Shown here in pieces: positions 1-8,432 of a DNA stretch of 64,000 nucleotides (its first letter is position 1; every line of letters begins with the position of its first letter). The stretch covers positions 1,076,217 through 1,140,216 of the forward strand of contig CALMGM010000005.1 of the NCBI GenBank assembly GCA_937863685.1, in the 5' to 3' direction. Source of the DNA: an uncultured bacterium (lineage in GTDB: Bacteria > Edwardsbacteria > AC1 > EtOH8). Below the pieces are notes generated by a model. It made no database searches. It was not told the DNA's origin and worked only from the letters and a program-made list of their open reading frames with translations. Position numbers and translations under genes: made by a program.

Positions 1-569
1 TGGCTTCATTCACCGGAGCATTGGATAACGGGCAAGTGGTGCTTAAATGGATTACATTCTATGAATCAGCCACCATGGGCTGGAGGATAGAGAGATCAAC
101 TCTCTCGGAAGGGCCGTATCATTTGTCTGGTGAAATCGAATCCTACGGCCAGCCTCACCACTACGTATGGGTCGACAACAGCGCAGCATCCAATAATGTT
201 TATTATTATCGCATTGGGCAGGTTGATGTCGGGGAAAAAGTCACCTATTACGGGCCGGTGATGGTTAACAGCGGTTCGTCAGTCAAATTGTCTGCGAAAC
301 TTCTTTTCTGCGGCCCAAGCCCGTTCAGTTCCTCTGCCAGGATCAGTTACCAGGTGGGACAGAGTGCCTCCGAAGTCAGGCTGATCGTTTACAATATCGT
401 AGGACAGGCCGTTCACGTCAGGAATCTTGGCTACAAGAGTTCAGGCACCTATGAGATATATTGGGATGGATCAGACGACCAGGGACGCAAACTGTCCACG
501 GGGGTATATTTTGTCAACCTAAAGATCGGCCCGTCCAATTTCATGAAGAGACTGACCCTGCTCAGGTGA
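1..569 (+). CDS. C-terminal end of a secreted protein with FlgD/Por-type sorting domain (partial)
   Basis: The reading frame is open from the left edge (codons in phase with base 3) to the TGA at 567-569, so the start lies outside the window. The first half looks like a fibronectin-type beta domain (alternating aromatic residues, a YYYRIGQVD strand). The last 70 residues match the FlgD-like/Por-secretion C-terminal domain: KLLFCGPSPFSSSARISYQV, then VRLIVYNIVGQAV, GTYEIYWDGSDDQG, LSTGVYFVNL and a terminal basic KRLTLLR. In FCB bacteria such tails sit on exported proteins, either as type IX secretion signals or as FlgD-type Ig caps. The catalytic or binding part, if any, is not visible. It ends 14 bases before a strong shared terminator. 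Confidence 0.75.
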   Translation, partial: ASFTGALDNGQVVLKWITFYESATMGWRIERSTLSEGPYHLSGEIESYGQPHHYVWVDNSAASNNVYYYRIGQVDVGEKVTYYGPVMVNSGSSVKLSAKLLFCGPSPFSSSARISYQVGQSASEVRLIVYNIVGQAVHVRNLGYKSSGTYEIYWDGSDDQGRKLSTGVYFVNLKIGPSNFMKRLTLLR

Positions 570-583
570 TTTTTATTAAAACC

Positions 584-615
584 GAAAAGGGACAGGCTTA
601 AGCCTGTCCCTTTTC
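584..615. terminator. Bidirectional intrinsic terminator
   Basis: A perfect 32-base palindrome with a GGGACAGGCTT arm lies between the convergent genes ending at 569 (+) and 627 (-). A T-rich tract follows on both strands. Confidence 0.9.
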
Positions 616-626
616 TTTTGGGTATA

Positions 627-1835
627 TTAAAAATATTTTCTGTAGGAAAGATAATAGATGTCAGGATATGAGCCGAATTCCGATCCGATTTGAATTAAGC
701 CGGTCAAAGTCTTATCAGTTCCTTTTCCCAAGCCTTTAAAAAATCCATAAGACAGATAGCTGTTCTGGGTAAGGTTGTATTCGAATTGCTGGTTTAAAAC
801 AACCGATATGTCGTCAAGGTTCACTATCGGCTGGGTGCCGGAGTTTATCAAAGGGGTCAGTTGGTAATTAAAACCGAGAGTGAGATAGTTTTGAGCCATA
901 AGATAGACAGCTTTCTCGCTGTACGCTTGTTTTAAGTAATTCTTAGTATAGTCCGAAGCATTCAGCTCTCCGAACCCGTTGAAGTGATACTCTCCAAAGG
1001 CGTAAGTCTTGTCGCTTAACTTATAATCAGCACCAACCGATAACCTCAACGCATTTTCGGAAGTTTCTTCGAAATCGATATATCCAGCCTCCATCCACAC
1101 TCCGGCGCCTCCCAGGGACCTGGAAATATCGATCCCATAGAGCCTGTTTTTTTTGAATTCCATCAGAACCAAAGCGAGATCGGTCTTCATAAGATAGAAT
1201 TTAGGCCTCAGGTATAAGGTGCTGTTTTCCATGTCAAAATCTTTGCCGGCAATGAAGCCCAAACCAATCTCCGACATCTGCCCCAGAGGAATATTCACCC
1301 TTGCCGCATCGACACCGATCCGATCTTCGGTATCCAACTCCCGGAAACCATATGGGGCCACGATATCGGTGGGATTTGCAAATCGGGCACTGCCCCAGGC
1401 GATGGGCTGGCGGCCCAGGTACAGGTCGACCCAATTCGCCGATATTCTGACATAAGCCCGGTCAAGATTATGCCAAAGCGAAAGTTTTTTGGGGTCATCG
1501 CTTGCTTCCGGCCATATTCTGGCATCAAGGTCCTTGAAACGATTTTGCCCGGCAACGGATAATCCCGGTTCATCGAATAATACCGCCGGGCTGTTCCAAT
1601 GAGGCGATATTACATATGTCAGGTTAAAGGACAGGTATTCGCGGGGCACATAGGATAGTTTTAAAGCCCAGGGATTGGTCAATGTCCAGCTATCACTGCT
1701 TGCAATGTTAGAGTGCTGATAATGCACAAAAGATTTGGCATATCCGCTGAATTCAAATTGCCCGGCAAAGCAGGCCGCTGGGATCAGCAAAAGCACCACT
1801 GAAAATATATATTTTGCAGCGCGGTTCATATCCAT
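627..1835 (-). CDS. Predicted outer-membrane beta-barrel protein (DUF1302-like)
   Basis: 402 residues. A signal peptide covers about residues 1-24 (basic start, VVLLLIPAACFA, cleavage near A24/G25). The rest is an alternating polar/aromatic beta pattern with many Tyr and Trp and ends in a terminal Phe (YRKYF), the usual recognition end for BAM-assembled barrels. The stretch LYLGRQPIAWGSARFANPTD resembles the conserved segment of DUF1302-type barrels, which accompany LolA/LolB-like carriers in some lipid-export clusters. It is the last gene of the tetR-led operon, with its ATG two bases after the ATPase stop, so it is probably the outer-membrane component of that transport module. The cargo is unknown. 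The family call is tentative; the barrel call is firmer. Confidence 0.7.
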   Translation of the reverse strand: MDMNRAAKYIFSVVLLLIPAACFAGQFEFSGYAKSFVHYQHSNIASSDSWTLTNPWALKLSYVPREYLSFNLTYVISPHWNSPAVLFDEPGLSVAGQNRFKDLDARIWPEASDDPKKLSLWHNLDRAYVRISANWVDLYLGRQPIAWGSARFANPTDIVAPYGFRELDTEDRIGVDAARVNIPLGQMSEIGLGFIAGKDFDMENSTLYLRPKFYLMKTDLALVLMEFKKNRLYGIDISRSLGGAGVWMEAGYIDFEETSENALRLSVGADYKLSDKTYAFGEYHFNGFGELNASDYTKNYLKQAYSEKAVYLMAQNYLTLGFNYQLTPLINSGTQPIVNLDDISVVLNQQFEYNLTQNSYLSYGFFKGLGKGTDKTLTGLIQIGSEFGSYPDIYYLSYRKYF

Positions 1836-1837
1836 TC

Positions 1838-2542
1838 TTATTTGACTTGGTCGCTGTCTATCCGGCCGTCCTTGATGGTCACGATCCGCTCGGCCTTGTC
1901 CATCACCAGCTTGTCGTGGGTGGAGAAGATGAAGGTCATCCTGGTCTTGTGGTTCAGCTGGTGCATCATCTCCATCAGGGCCTCGGCGGTCTTGGAATCC
2001 AGGTTGGCGGTGGGCTCATCGGCCAGGATGATGGAAGGCCGGGCCACCATGGCCCTGGCCACCGCTACCCGCTGTTGCTGGCCGCCGGAAAGCTTGGGCG
2101 GCAGGCGGTTCTGGTAGCCCTCCAGCCCCACTTCCTTAAGGATGTCCAGCACCCTTTGATGCCGCTCCCCTTTGGGAATGCCCTGAAGCAGCATTACGTA
2201 TTCGACGTTCTCCTCCACCGTAAGCACCGGGATCAGGTTATAGGCCTGAAAAATGAAGCCGATATTGTCCCGGCGGAAATCGGAAAGCTCCTTGCCGGAC
2301 ATCTGAGAGATGTCCCGGCCGTTGAGCCAGACCTGCCCGGAGGAGGGGTTGTCCAGCCCGGATATCAGGTTCAAAAAGGTGGTCTTGCCCGAGCCCGACG
2401 GCCCCACCAGGGCCGCGAACTCTCCGGAGTGTATCTCCAGATCTATGCCCCGCACCGCTTCCACCGGAAGCCCGTTGTCCTGATATGTTTTGACCAGTTC
2501 TTTGGCGGCCATCATGTGTTCGTTATCGTTAAAATGCTTCAT
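1838..2542 (-). CDS. ABC transporter ATPase, LolD/MacB family
   Basis: 234 residues, the normal length for a LolD/MacB-type ATPase. Walker A GPSGSGKTT is at 47-55, the Q-loop is near FQAYN (98-102), the signature LSGGQ is at 151-155, Walker B with catalytic Glu is IILADE at 171-176, and the switch His is in STHD. The insert between Walker A and the signature contains the LIPVLTVEENV segment typical of this subfamily. It should power the two FtsX-type permeases encoded immediately upstream. The ATG follows an AAGGA ribosome site 22 bases after the preceding permease. In this family ATP hydrolysis works as a mechanical lever on substrates at the periplasmic face rather than moving them through a channel. 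The substrate here is not known. Confidence 0.93.
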   Translation of the reverse strand: MKHFNDNEHMMAAKELVKTYQDNGLPVEAVRGIDLEIHSGEFAALVGPSGSGKTTFLNLISGLDNPSSGQVWLNGRDISQMSGKELSDFRRDNIGFIFQAYNLIPVLTVEENVEYVMLLQGIPKGERHQRVLDILKEVGLEGYQNRLPPKLSGGQQQRVAVARAMVARPSIILADEPTANLDSKTAEALMEMMHQLNHKTRMTFIFSTHDKLVMDKAERIVTIKDGRIDSDQVK

Positions 2543-2564
2543 TATATTTCCTTTTGATGCTGGT

Positions 2565-3788
2565 TTAAAAACTTTTCCGCATGGCCTTGGCCGGTTCTAT
2601 GCGGGCGGCGTGGATAGCCGGATATATCCCGATGACCAAGGTAAAGATAAAGACCCAGAAGGGGTAGATGATATACTGCATCACCCGGAATTCCGGCCGG
2701 ATGGACTCGTTGAAGGTCAGCCCGTAGAATTCCGCCCCGCCGTAGTTTATGCCGATGGCCGCCAGGATCAGAGTGCTGGCCAGCCCCAGCAGGGCTCCCA
2801 ATACGATGCTAATGACGGCCAAAGACCCTGCCTCCAACAGTATCAGCTTGGAGATCCCGAAGGCCCTGGTGCCCAAGGCCCGCAGCACCCCGAACTCGAA
2901 CATCCGTTCGAAGATGGACATGAACAAAGTATTCAGGATCACGAAGGCCACCACGCCGATCAATATCACCGCCATGATCAGGGTGCTGACCTGGGAGAGG
3001 TCTATCATGGATTTCACCTGGGGCATCAATTGCATCCAGGAGAGGACCTGGTTGCCGTGGGTGGAATACTTTTTCCAGAACGGCAGGTTCAGGTCTTCGC
3101 TGGTCTTGGGATCCTTGAATTTGATGGCTAGCTGATGGATATTGTCACCCAGCCCCAGCATTTTCTGGGCCCGGCCCAGGCGGATGAAGGCCATGCCGGA
3201 GTTCATGGTCCGGTCCTTCATGTCGTATATGCCAGAGATGCGGAACATCTCCTGGGAAAGATCGCCGCTATGGGCCTGGGAGACTGTCACCACTATGCGG
3301 TCACCCAGCTCCCCTTCCAGTATCTCGGCCAGCTTGACCCCCAGTACGATCTCCCGGTCGTCATCGCCGGAAAAATAATTACCCTGCACCACGGCCTCGT
3401 CTATCTTGGATAGATATTTTTCCCGGGATGGGTCCACCCCGATCAAACTGACCCCGCTGACGTTGGCCGGGGAGCTGATCATGGCCAGGCTCAGGACCCG
3501 GGGGGAGAATTTATCCACCAATTCCTCCTGCGCCAGGCTGTTGATCACGCCGTTTTGATCAATGATCACCTGCTGCACACCCTGGGTCCGGCGAAAATCG
3601 GCATTCTGTATCTGGGCTTCGCCCAGGAACGAGGAGGTGGCCAGCTTGACCATGACCCTGACCAGGCCGAGCATCACCCCGTCGCTGAGGATCAGGGCCG
3701 CCAGACCCAGGCCTATGGCCAAACTTGAAATCAGGGTTCTCCGCTTGTTGCGGAAGAGGTTTCTCCAGGCGAGTTTTATAAATATCAT
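2565..3788 (-). CDS. FtsX-like ABC transporter permease (second of two)
   Basis: 407 residues with the MacB/LolCE layout: one N-terminal membrane helix (about 22-42), a large periplasmic domain (about 45-260), then three C-terminal helices (about 270-295, 320-345 and 370-395). The FtsX segment with FGVLRALGTR, the cytoplasmic coupling region, is visible before helix 3. It is a paralogue of the next permease upstream, and together they could form a LolC/LolE-like heterodimer. The 18-base gap to the upstream gene and the downstream ATPase argue for one transcript. It is not called LolC or LolE because the flanking genes differ from the classical lol locus. Confidence 0.9.
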   Translation of the reverse strand: MIFIKLAWRNLFRNKRRTLISSLAIGLGLAALILSDGVMLGLVRVMVKLATSSFLGEAQIQNADFRRTQGVQQVIIDQNGVINSLAQEELVDKFSPRVLSLAMISSPANVSGVSLIGVDPSREKYLSKIDEAVVQGNYFSGDDDREIVLGVKLAEILEGELGDRIVVTVSQAHSGDLSQEMFRISGIYDMKDRTMNSGMAFIRLGRAQKMLGLGDNIHQLAIKFKDPKTSEDLNLPFWKKYSTHGNQVLSWMQLMPQVKSMIDLSQVSTLIMAVILIGVVAFVILNTLFMSIFERMFEFGVLRALGTRAFGISKLILLEAGSLAVISIVLGALLGLASTLILAAIGINYGGAEFYGLTFNESIRPEFRVMQYIIYPFWVFIFTLVIGIYPAIHAARIEPAKAMRKSF

Positions 3789-3806
3789 CTTAAATATCCT
3801 TTGGGA

Positions 3807-5018
3807 TCAATGTAAACGCATGGCCCGGGCGGGCTGGATCTTCGAGGCCATCCTGGCCGGGAACAGGCTGACCAGCAAAGCGGAAAAGAACACCAGCAGG
3901 GCCGGGGTGTAAAAGCTCTGGGCGTTGATCTCGGATCTCATGGTATCCATCACGATCCCGCCCACCTCGGTGGGAGGGATGTTAAAACCGTAGATGGAAA
4001 AGATATAGTTGGTCAGAAGCCCCAGCAGGCTGCCAGCCACCAGGCTGATCGCGGTCATGGCCATCACCTCGATCACCACCATCCGGAAGATCTGCGAAGG
4101 CTGGGTGCCCAGGGCTTTGAGCACCCCGTATTCCCGGGTGCGCTCCAGCACCGCCATCAGCACCGTGTTCAGCACCCCGATGGAAACAATCAGCATGATG
4201 ATGAAATGGAATACGACGTTGCCCTGCTTGTCGGCCTGCATGCTGCGGTAGAAGGTCTTGGCCACCTCCTGCCAGGGCTCCACGTCCAGGCCGCGCCCAT
4301 CCAACGCCTCCCGTATCCCCTTGGTTATGGCCGGCACCTTTTTGATGTTGGAGACATTGATGCTTATCTGGTGGACCCGGCCTTCCAGCACCATCAGCTC
4401 CTGCATGTCGGTTATATGCAGATACAGAGACATCCGGTCGCTGATCTCGTCCCCGCTGTCCATGATGCCGCAAACGGTATAGATATCGTTGGCCATGGAG
4501 CCGTCGGCGGCCTGGGATACTATCACCACCTGGCTGTCGATGTCCGCCTTGAGGGTCTGGGCCAGGCCCTTTCCCATGATAGCAAAATGACCGGATTGTT
4601 CCGGAAACAATTTTCCCTGTTTGATCTTCTTGTCGAAATTGGTGGTGGCCGACTCGCGCCGGGGATCTATCCCGATCATCTGTACGGCGCTGCTTTTGTC
4701 GTTCAGCGAGGCCAAGCCGGGTGCAAATATCTGGGGGGACCACGACTCCACGCCTTTGACACTCTGGATCTTTGCTCCCACTTCCTGGTATCCGTCTATG
4801 GTCTTATAAAGCGACGGCTTGTCCAGGTAATCGCCCTGGTGGACCTGGATATGGCCGGTCTGGGTGCGAGTGAATACGTCTATCAGATGGTTGTAGGAGC
4901 CGTCGGCGATGCCGATGCTCAGCGAGGCCAGGACAAACCCGCCCACCATTGTCAGCACCGTGAAGACCGTGCGACGTTTCTGGCGGAAAATATTTCTCAG
5001 GGCTAATTTAAGTATCAT
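3807..5018 (-). CDS. FtsX-like ABC transporter permease (first of two)
   Basis: 403 residues. One helix near residues 18-40, a periplasmic domain to about 270, then three helices. The coupling motif REYGVLKALGTQPSQIF precedes helix 3 and FPARMASKIQPARAMRLH ends the protein, as in LolE/MacB-type permeases. The periplasmic part contains MacB-like strands (GVESWSPQIFAPGLAS, IGIDPRRE). It begins nine bases after the LolA-like gene. It probably pairs with the paralogous permease downstream and with the ATPase at 1838-2542. Confidence 0.9.
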   Translation of the reverse strand: MILKLALRNIFRQKRRTVFTVLTMVGGFVLASLSIGIADGSYNHLIDVFTRTQTGHIQVHQGDYLDKPSLYKTIDGYQEVGAKIQSVKGVESWSPQIFAPGLASLNDKSSAVQMIGIDPRRESATTNFDKKIKQGKLFPEQSGHFAIMGKGLAQTLKADIDSQVVIVSQAADGSMANDIYTVCGIMDSGDEISDRMSLYLHITDMQELMVLEGRVHQISINVSNIKKVPAITKGIREALDGRGLDVEPWQEVAKTFYRSMQADKQGNVVFHFIIMLIVSIGVLNTVLMAVLERTREYGVLKALGTQPSQIFRMVVIEVMAMTAISLVAGSLLGLLTNYIFSIYGFNIPPTEVGGIVMDTMRSEINAQSFYTPALLVFFSALLVSLFPARMASKIQPARAMRLH

Positions 5019-5027
5019 AAGAGTATC

Positions 5028-5771
5028 TTACCGGCCTTTTTTCAGGTTGCGCAGGGAAAAAATATCCTCTTTCAGGGGAATGTCGAAATCGGTCTTCAGG
5101 TAACGGATGACCGTTTTGTTGCCCTCTTTGTTCTGGGGGATCAGTTCCATCACCGTGGGAATGGTCTTGCCGCCCATTTGCTTGATGTCCTTGAACTCCA
5201 TCAGCCGCATCATCCGGCCCTTCTCGTCGTAATATTCCTCTTTGACCGGCAGGTAATCCTTCTCCCTGACGGTCAAGATGATCTTGCCCCACACCACGGC
5301 CGTATTCTCCTTGGGGGTCATCTCCAGGCTCAGCGTCCCCGGCTCCGGCTCCGCGGGAGATATCATCTTGTAGGTGTAGTCGTCCAGCATCGAGCTCTCC
5401 CGCACCAGGTCGTCGTTGTTGAAGTCCGAGCCCATCCAGGAGCCCATCATCATCGAGGGCGGCACCTTTATCACCTTGGCGGTCTGGGGCAGGTAGTTCC
5501 ACATCTCGTTCTTGAGGCGCAGGGTGGCGGTGCCGCTTTCCTTCTTGGGCGAGTTGATCAGGATGAAGGTCTTGTCGGTGCCCTGGGTCCAGGCCTCCAG
5601 CGAAAGGGTCCGCTGCCAGTGAGGGGTGCTGATTTCCATTTCCATTTTGGCGTAACTGCTGGCGCTACGGTACAGCTGGTCCACTTTTTTGATTATCTCC
5701 CGGGCCTGGTCAGCCCTTAATTGTCCTGCCAATAGAATGATCGGCACTAAAATTATTCTTATAACCCTCAT
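5028..5771 (-). CDS. LolA-like outer-membrane lipoprotein-sorting protein family member
   Basis: 247 residues. A short signal peptide (about 1-20, ending near QLRA) predicts a periplasmic location. The fold pattern is the LolA/LolB-like half barrel of the COG2834 type: MEMEISTPHW, strands of about ten residues, FILINSPKKESGTATLRL, the Trp-Tyr segment EMWNYLPQTAKVIKVPP, and MMGSWMGSDF as in the DUF4292/PF17131 group. Such proteins bind lipid or other hydrophobic molecules and are often encoded beside RND or ABC exporters. Here it is the second gene of the operon, overlapping tetR by four bases (ATGA) and followed by the permeases. A periplasmic shuttle between the FtsX complex and the barrel is the natural inference; classical lipoprotein transport is not shown. 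Confidence 0.85.
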   Translation of the reverse strand: MRVIRIILVPIILLAGQLRADQAREIIKKVDQLYRSASSYAKMEMEISTPHWQRTLSLEAWTQGTDKTFILINSPKKESGTATLRLKNEMWNYLPQTAKVIKVPPSMMMGSWMGSDFNNDDLVRESSMLDDYTYKMISPAEPEPGTLSLEMTPKENTAVVWGKIILTVREKDYLPVKEEYYDEKGRMMRLMEFKDIKQMGGKTIPTVMELIPQNKEGNKTVIRYLKTDFDIPLKEDIFSLRNLKKGR

Positions 5772-6448
5772 TTAAGTTTTCCTTTCTTGCCTCTAAGCCG
5801 GTAATTGGCATTTGTAACATGGGACCTGATGAAAGATTCCAAGAAATATTTTTTGGCTTTTTCCTCGGTTATCTTAAAGTGCCGGGCCCATTGGTCATGA
5901 AATACGATGAAAGTCATCATGGGCACAGAACCTGTAAAGAACTCATAAATCAACTCTTGGGCTCCGGCAGTGTAAAATATCCCCTTGGCCCTCATTTTAG
6001 CCATCTGGTCGCGAAACAGGGTTTCGAATAACCCGAAGATGGCGGGGTAATCCGAGGAGGTTTTGATAGATTCCATAAATATCAGCTTCAGAGCGTTGCG
6101 GTGCACCTCCAGAAAATCGATCATATTCCGGATGAACCTTTCCATATACTCCATTATGGATCCTTCCAAAGCTGCTTCGATGCCTTGGTCAGATATCTTG
6201 CGAAGTTGTTCCGGAGGGATTTCCGCTTGGAAGCGGTCCATGAAATCGATCAGGTCCTGCTGAACATGCTTATACAGCGCCTTTTTTAATCCTTCTTTGC
6301 TCTCAAAATAATAATATATCAGTGCTTTATTTACCCTTGCCTTGGCAGCGATCTGATCCATGCTGGTGGCATCGTACCCTTGCCTGGCGAACAGCGTCTC
6401 CGCGGTCGATAGTATTTTTGCCTTGGCATCGTTTGATGCAGGTCTCAT
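5768..6448 (-). CDS. TetR/AcrR family transcriptional regulator
   Basis: 226 residues. The N-terminal TetR helix-turn-helix is clear (AKAKILSTAETLFARQGYDA, then TSMDQIAAKARVNKALIYYYF, residues about 8-50). The C-terminal two thirds is a helical ligand-binding domain with no recognisable ligand signature. It is the first gene of the envelope operon and overlaps the LolA-like gene by ATGA. A perfect 20-base palindrome lies 14 bases upstream of its start and overlaps the predicted transcription start, so autorepression and control of the whole export operon are likely. Relief of repression by a hydrophobic ligand would fit the neighbours but is inference. Confidence 0.93.
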   Translation of the reverse strand: MRPASNDAKAKILSTAETLFARQGYDATSMDQIAAKARVNKALIYYYFESKEGLKKALYKHVQQDLIDFMDRFQAEIPPEQLRKISDQGIEAALEGSIMEYMERFIRNMIDFLEVHRNALKLIFMESIKTSSDYPAIFGLFETLFRDQMAKMRAKGIFYTAGAQELIYEFFTGSVPMMTFIVFHDQWARHFKITEEKAKKYFLESFIRSHVTNANYRLRGKKGKLK

Positions 6449-6462
6449 AAATCTCCTGTAGT

Positions 6463-6482
6463 TTAACTAACCGGTTAGTTAA
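6463..6482. promoter_or_regulatory. TetR-type operator, perfect 20-bp palindrome
   Basis: TTAACTAACC followed by its exact reverse complement. It lies just upstream of the tetR ATG (6448) and covers the transcription start predicted from the adjacent promoter. The CTAACCGGTTAG core is typical of TetR-family autoregulatory sites. Confidence 0.85.
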
Positions 6483-6483
6483 T

Positions 6484-6512
6484 ATAATAACAAAAATCAT
6501 AAATTTTGTCAA
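6484..6512 (-). promoter_or_regulatory. Sigma-70 promoter of the tetR/LolA/ABC/barrel operon
   Basis: On the minus strand TTGACA (6512-6507) is separated by exactly 17 bases from TATTAT (6489-6484). The predicted start near 6477 falls inside the palindromic operator, so bound regulator would block initiation. Confidence 0.85.
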
Positions 6513-6545
6513 TACCCGTATTCTACATCAAATAAATATTAATTA

Positions 6546-6574
6546 TTGACACTTTTAATGATATAATGTTATCT
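6546..6574 (+). promoter_or_regulatory. Possible promoter for the IMPACT-family gene
   Basis: TTGACA at 6546-6551 followed after 17 bases by TTATCT (6569-6574). A perfect TATAAT also occurs at 6562-6567, but only ten bases from that -35 box, so the assignment is uncertain. Confidence 0.35.
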
Positions 6575-6603
6575 TTACAATAGATTAGATAATGATTTAA
6601 TTA

Positions 6604-6984
6604 ATGGAAGGCTTAGCGCAAATAAATCCTTTTGTTGTGGATCGGCGTTCCAGATATGCGGTTAGTTCTTTTACGGTTGTTTCGGAGGTCGATTTCAAAG
6701 AAAAGATGAAATCATTTTTGAAGGATAAGAAATTCCGCCAAGCCGACCATAATATAGTGGCCTATAGGGTCAAAGGAAAAGATGGCAGGATTTCAGAATA
6801 TAAGAATGATGGCTATAACTCGCCTTCCAAGGAGACCGGAGCCGGAATGATGATGCTGGAGATAATGCGGAACAAGAAGGCCGAGAACTTGTGCATCGTG
6901 GTCACCCGCTGGTACGGTGGTGTACACCTGGGAGCAGACCGGTTCAAGCATGTCCGGGATGCGACAGTTGAAATATTAAAATGA
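6604..6984 (+). CDS. YigZ/IMPACT family protein
   Basis: 126 residues corresponding to the IMPACT N-terminal domain (UPF0029). Visible family marks are the early RSRYAVSSFTVVSEVDF strand region, the central DGYNSPSKETGAGMMMLE segment (usually D-DGEP-GTAG-P in longer homologues) and the highly conserved CIVVTRWYGGVHLGADR. Bacterial YigZ proteins are about 200 residues with a second domain; this is a one-domain version. The molecular role is poorly known; eukaryotic IMPACT regulates Gcn2 signalling through ribosomes. No convincing ribosome site precedes the ATG. It lies six bases before the TatD/radical-SAM gene. Confidence 0.85.
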   Translation: MEGLAQINPFVVDRRSRYAVSSFTVVSEVDFKEKMKSFLKDKKFRQADHNIVAYRVKGKDGRISEYKNDGYNSPSKETGAGMMMLEIMRNKKAENLCIVVTRWYGGVHLGADRFKHVRDATVEILK

Positions 6985-6990
6985 GATTTG

Positions 6991-8376
6991 ATGAACCAGC
7001 CTGATAAAATAAAAATCATCGACACCCATGCCCACCTGACCAAAAGCGATTACAAAAGCGACCGGGACCAGGTCGTCAAAAGAGCGCAGGATGCAGGCGT
7101 TGAATACATCATAAACGTCGGCTACAATCTGAAGACCAGCATCGCTTCGGTGGAGCTGGCCGAGAAGTATGATAGCTGCTATGCTGCGGTGGGTATCCAT
7201 CCCCACGATGCCAAAACGCTGGATGAAAAAACATTCAAAGAGTTGGAGGCATTGGCCAAGAATCCCAAGGTTGTGGCTATCGGCGAAATGGGGCTGGATT
7301 TTCACCGAAATCTGTCCCCGAAAGAAATCCAGATAGAAGCTTTCAATAAACAACTGCTTTGGGCGGAGACCCTGAACTTGCCGGTGGTGGTGCATGATCG
7401 CGACGCCCATCAAGCGACGATGGATATCCTGAAGGAACACTCTGATCTCAAGGTTGTTCTACATTGTTTTGCCGGAGATGCCGAGATGGCTAGAGAGGCC
7501 AAGCAAAGGGGGTATCTTCTATCGATCGGAGGTCCGGTGACCTTCAAGAACTCCAAGCATCTTCCGGAGGTATTGAAGATCGTAGAACTGGAGAATCTGA
7601 TGCTGGAAACCGATTGTCCCTACCTGACCCCAGAGCCTCATCGTGGTCAACGCAATGAACCGTCTTATCTGCCAATCATTGCCAGAAAGGTATCTGAACT
7701 GCTGACGCCCCTTACTTATGAAGATGTCTGCCGGGTGACAAGTCTGAATGCCAAGAAGTTCTTCAATATAGGCAGAATAGATCCAGCCAAGATCGCTTAT
7801 CAAATAAGGGACTCGCTTTATCTGAATATCACCAACCGCTGCACCAATGCCTGCGTGTTCTGCATCCGACAGAAGACGGACTTCATCAAGGGGCATAACC
7901 TGCGGTTGGAGCGGGAGCCGAATTTTCAAGAAGTGATTGATGCCATCGGTGATCCGTCAAAATACAGGGAGGTGGTCTTCTGCGGCTACGGCGAGCCGAT
8001 GTTACGGCTGGATCTGGTTAAACAAGTGGCCGGCTGGCTTAAAAGCAAAAATGCCCAAGTGCGGATAAACACCAACGGGCATGGCAATCTGATAGCCGGG
8101 CGTGATATTATTCCCGAATTGAAAGACTTGGTGGACGAAGTTTCCATCAGCCTCAATGCCGGGGATCAGGAGACCTACGACAGGATCTGTCCCAGCCGTT
8201 TTTCAAATAAGGCTTTTGCGGCGTTGCTGGACTTTGCCGAGGGATGCCGGTTGGCGGGAATAAAAACAACGGTGACGGTGATGGATATGCCGGGGGTGGA
8301 TCTGGAATTGGCTAAACAGACAGCCAAGGACCTGAGGGTCAATATCCGCATCAGGCATTTTGATGTGGTTGGTTGA
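6991..8376 (+). CDS. TatD-family metal-dependent hydrolase fused to a radical SAM domain
   Basis: 461 residues from the ATG at 6991 (an in-frame TTG one codon earlier is less likely). Residues 8-260 are a TatD nuclease-like TIM barrel: DTHAH (HxH at 13-15), GEMGLDF (98-104), VVVHDRDAH, HCFAG and LETDCPYLTPEPHRG with the final metal Asp. Residues 275-461 are a radical SAM module whose cluster Cys are C284, C288 and C291 (CTNACVFC), followed by FCGYGEPMLRLD and INTNGHG. TatD-linked radical SAM proteins are normally encoded as separate neighbours; here they are one chain. The target is unknown. It lies between the IMPACT gene and a membrane protein. Confidence 0.9.
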   Translation: MNQPDKIKIIDTHAHLTKSDYKSDRDQVVKRAQDAGVEYIINVGYNLKTSIASVELAEKYDSCYAAVGIHPHDAKTLDEKTFKELEALAKNPKVVAIGEMGLDFHRNLSPKEIQIEAFNKQLLWAETLNLPVVVHDRDAHQATMDILKEHSDLKVVLHCFAGDAEMAREAKQRGYLLSIGGPVTFKNSKHLPEVLKIVELENLMLETDCPYLTPEPHRGQRNEPSYLPIIARKVSELLTPLTYEDVCRVTSLNAKKFFNIGRIDPAKIAYQIRDSLYLNITNRCTNACVFCIRQKTDFIKGHNLRLEREPNFQEVIDAIGDPSKYREVVFCGYGEPMLRLDLVKQVAGWLKSKNAQVRINTNGHGNLIAGRDIIPELKDLVDEVSISLNAGDQETYDRICPSRFSNKAFAALLDFAEGCRLAGIKTTVTVMDMPGVDLELAKQTAKDLRVNIRIRHFDVVG

Positions 8377-8432
8377 ATGCTCAACACAAGGTAAAATCAA
8401 GGCGCAACAGGATCATTTCCCCTGAAAAAGCA

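Noticed and set aside
1814-2557. 247-residue plus-strand frame over the ABC ATPase
   Set aside because: Shadow of the minus-strand ATPase, which has all ABC motifs.
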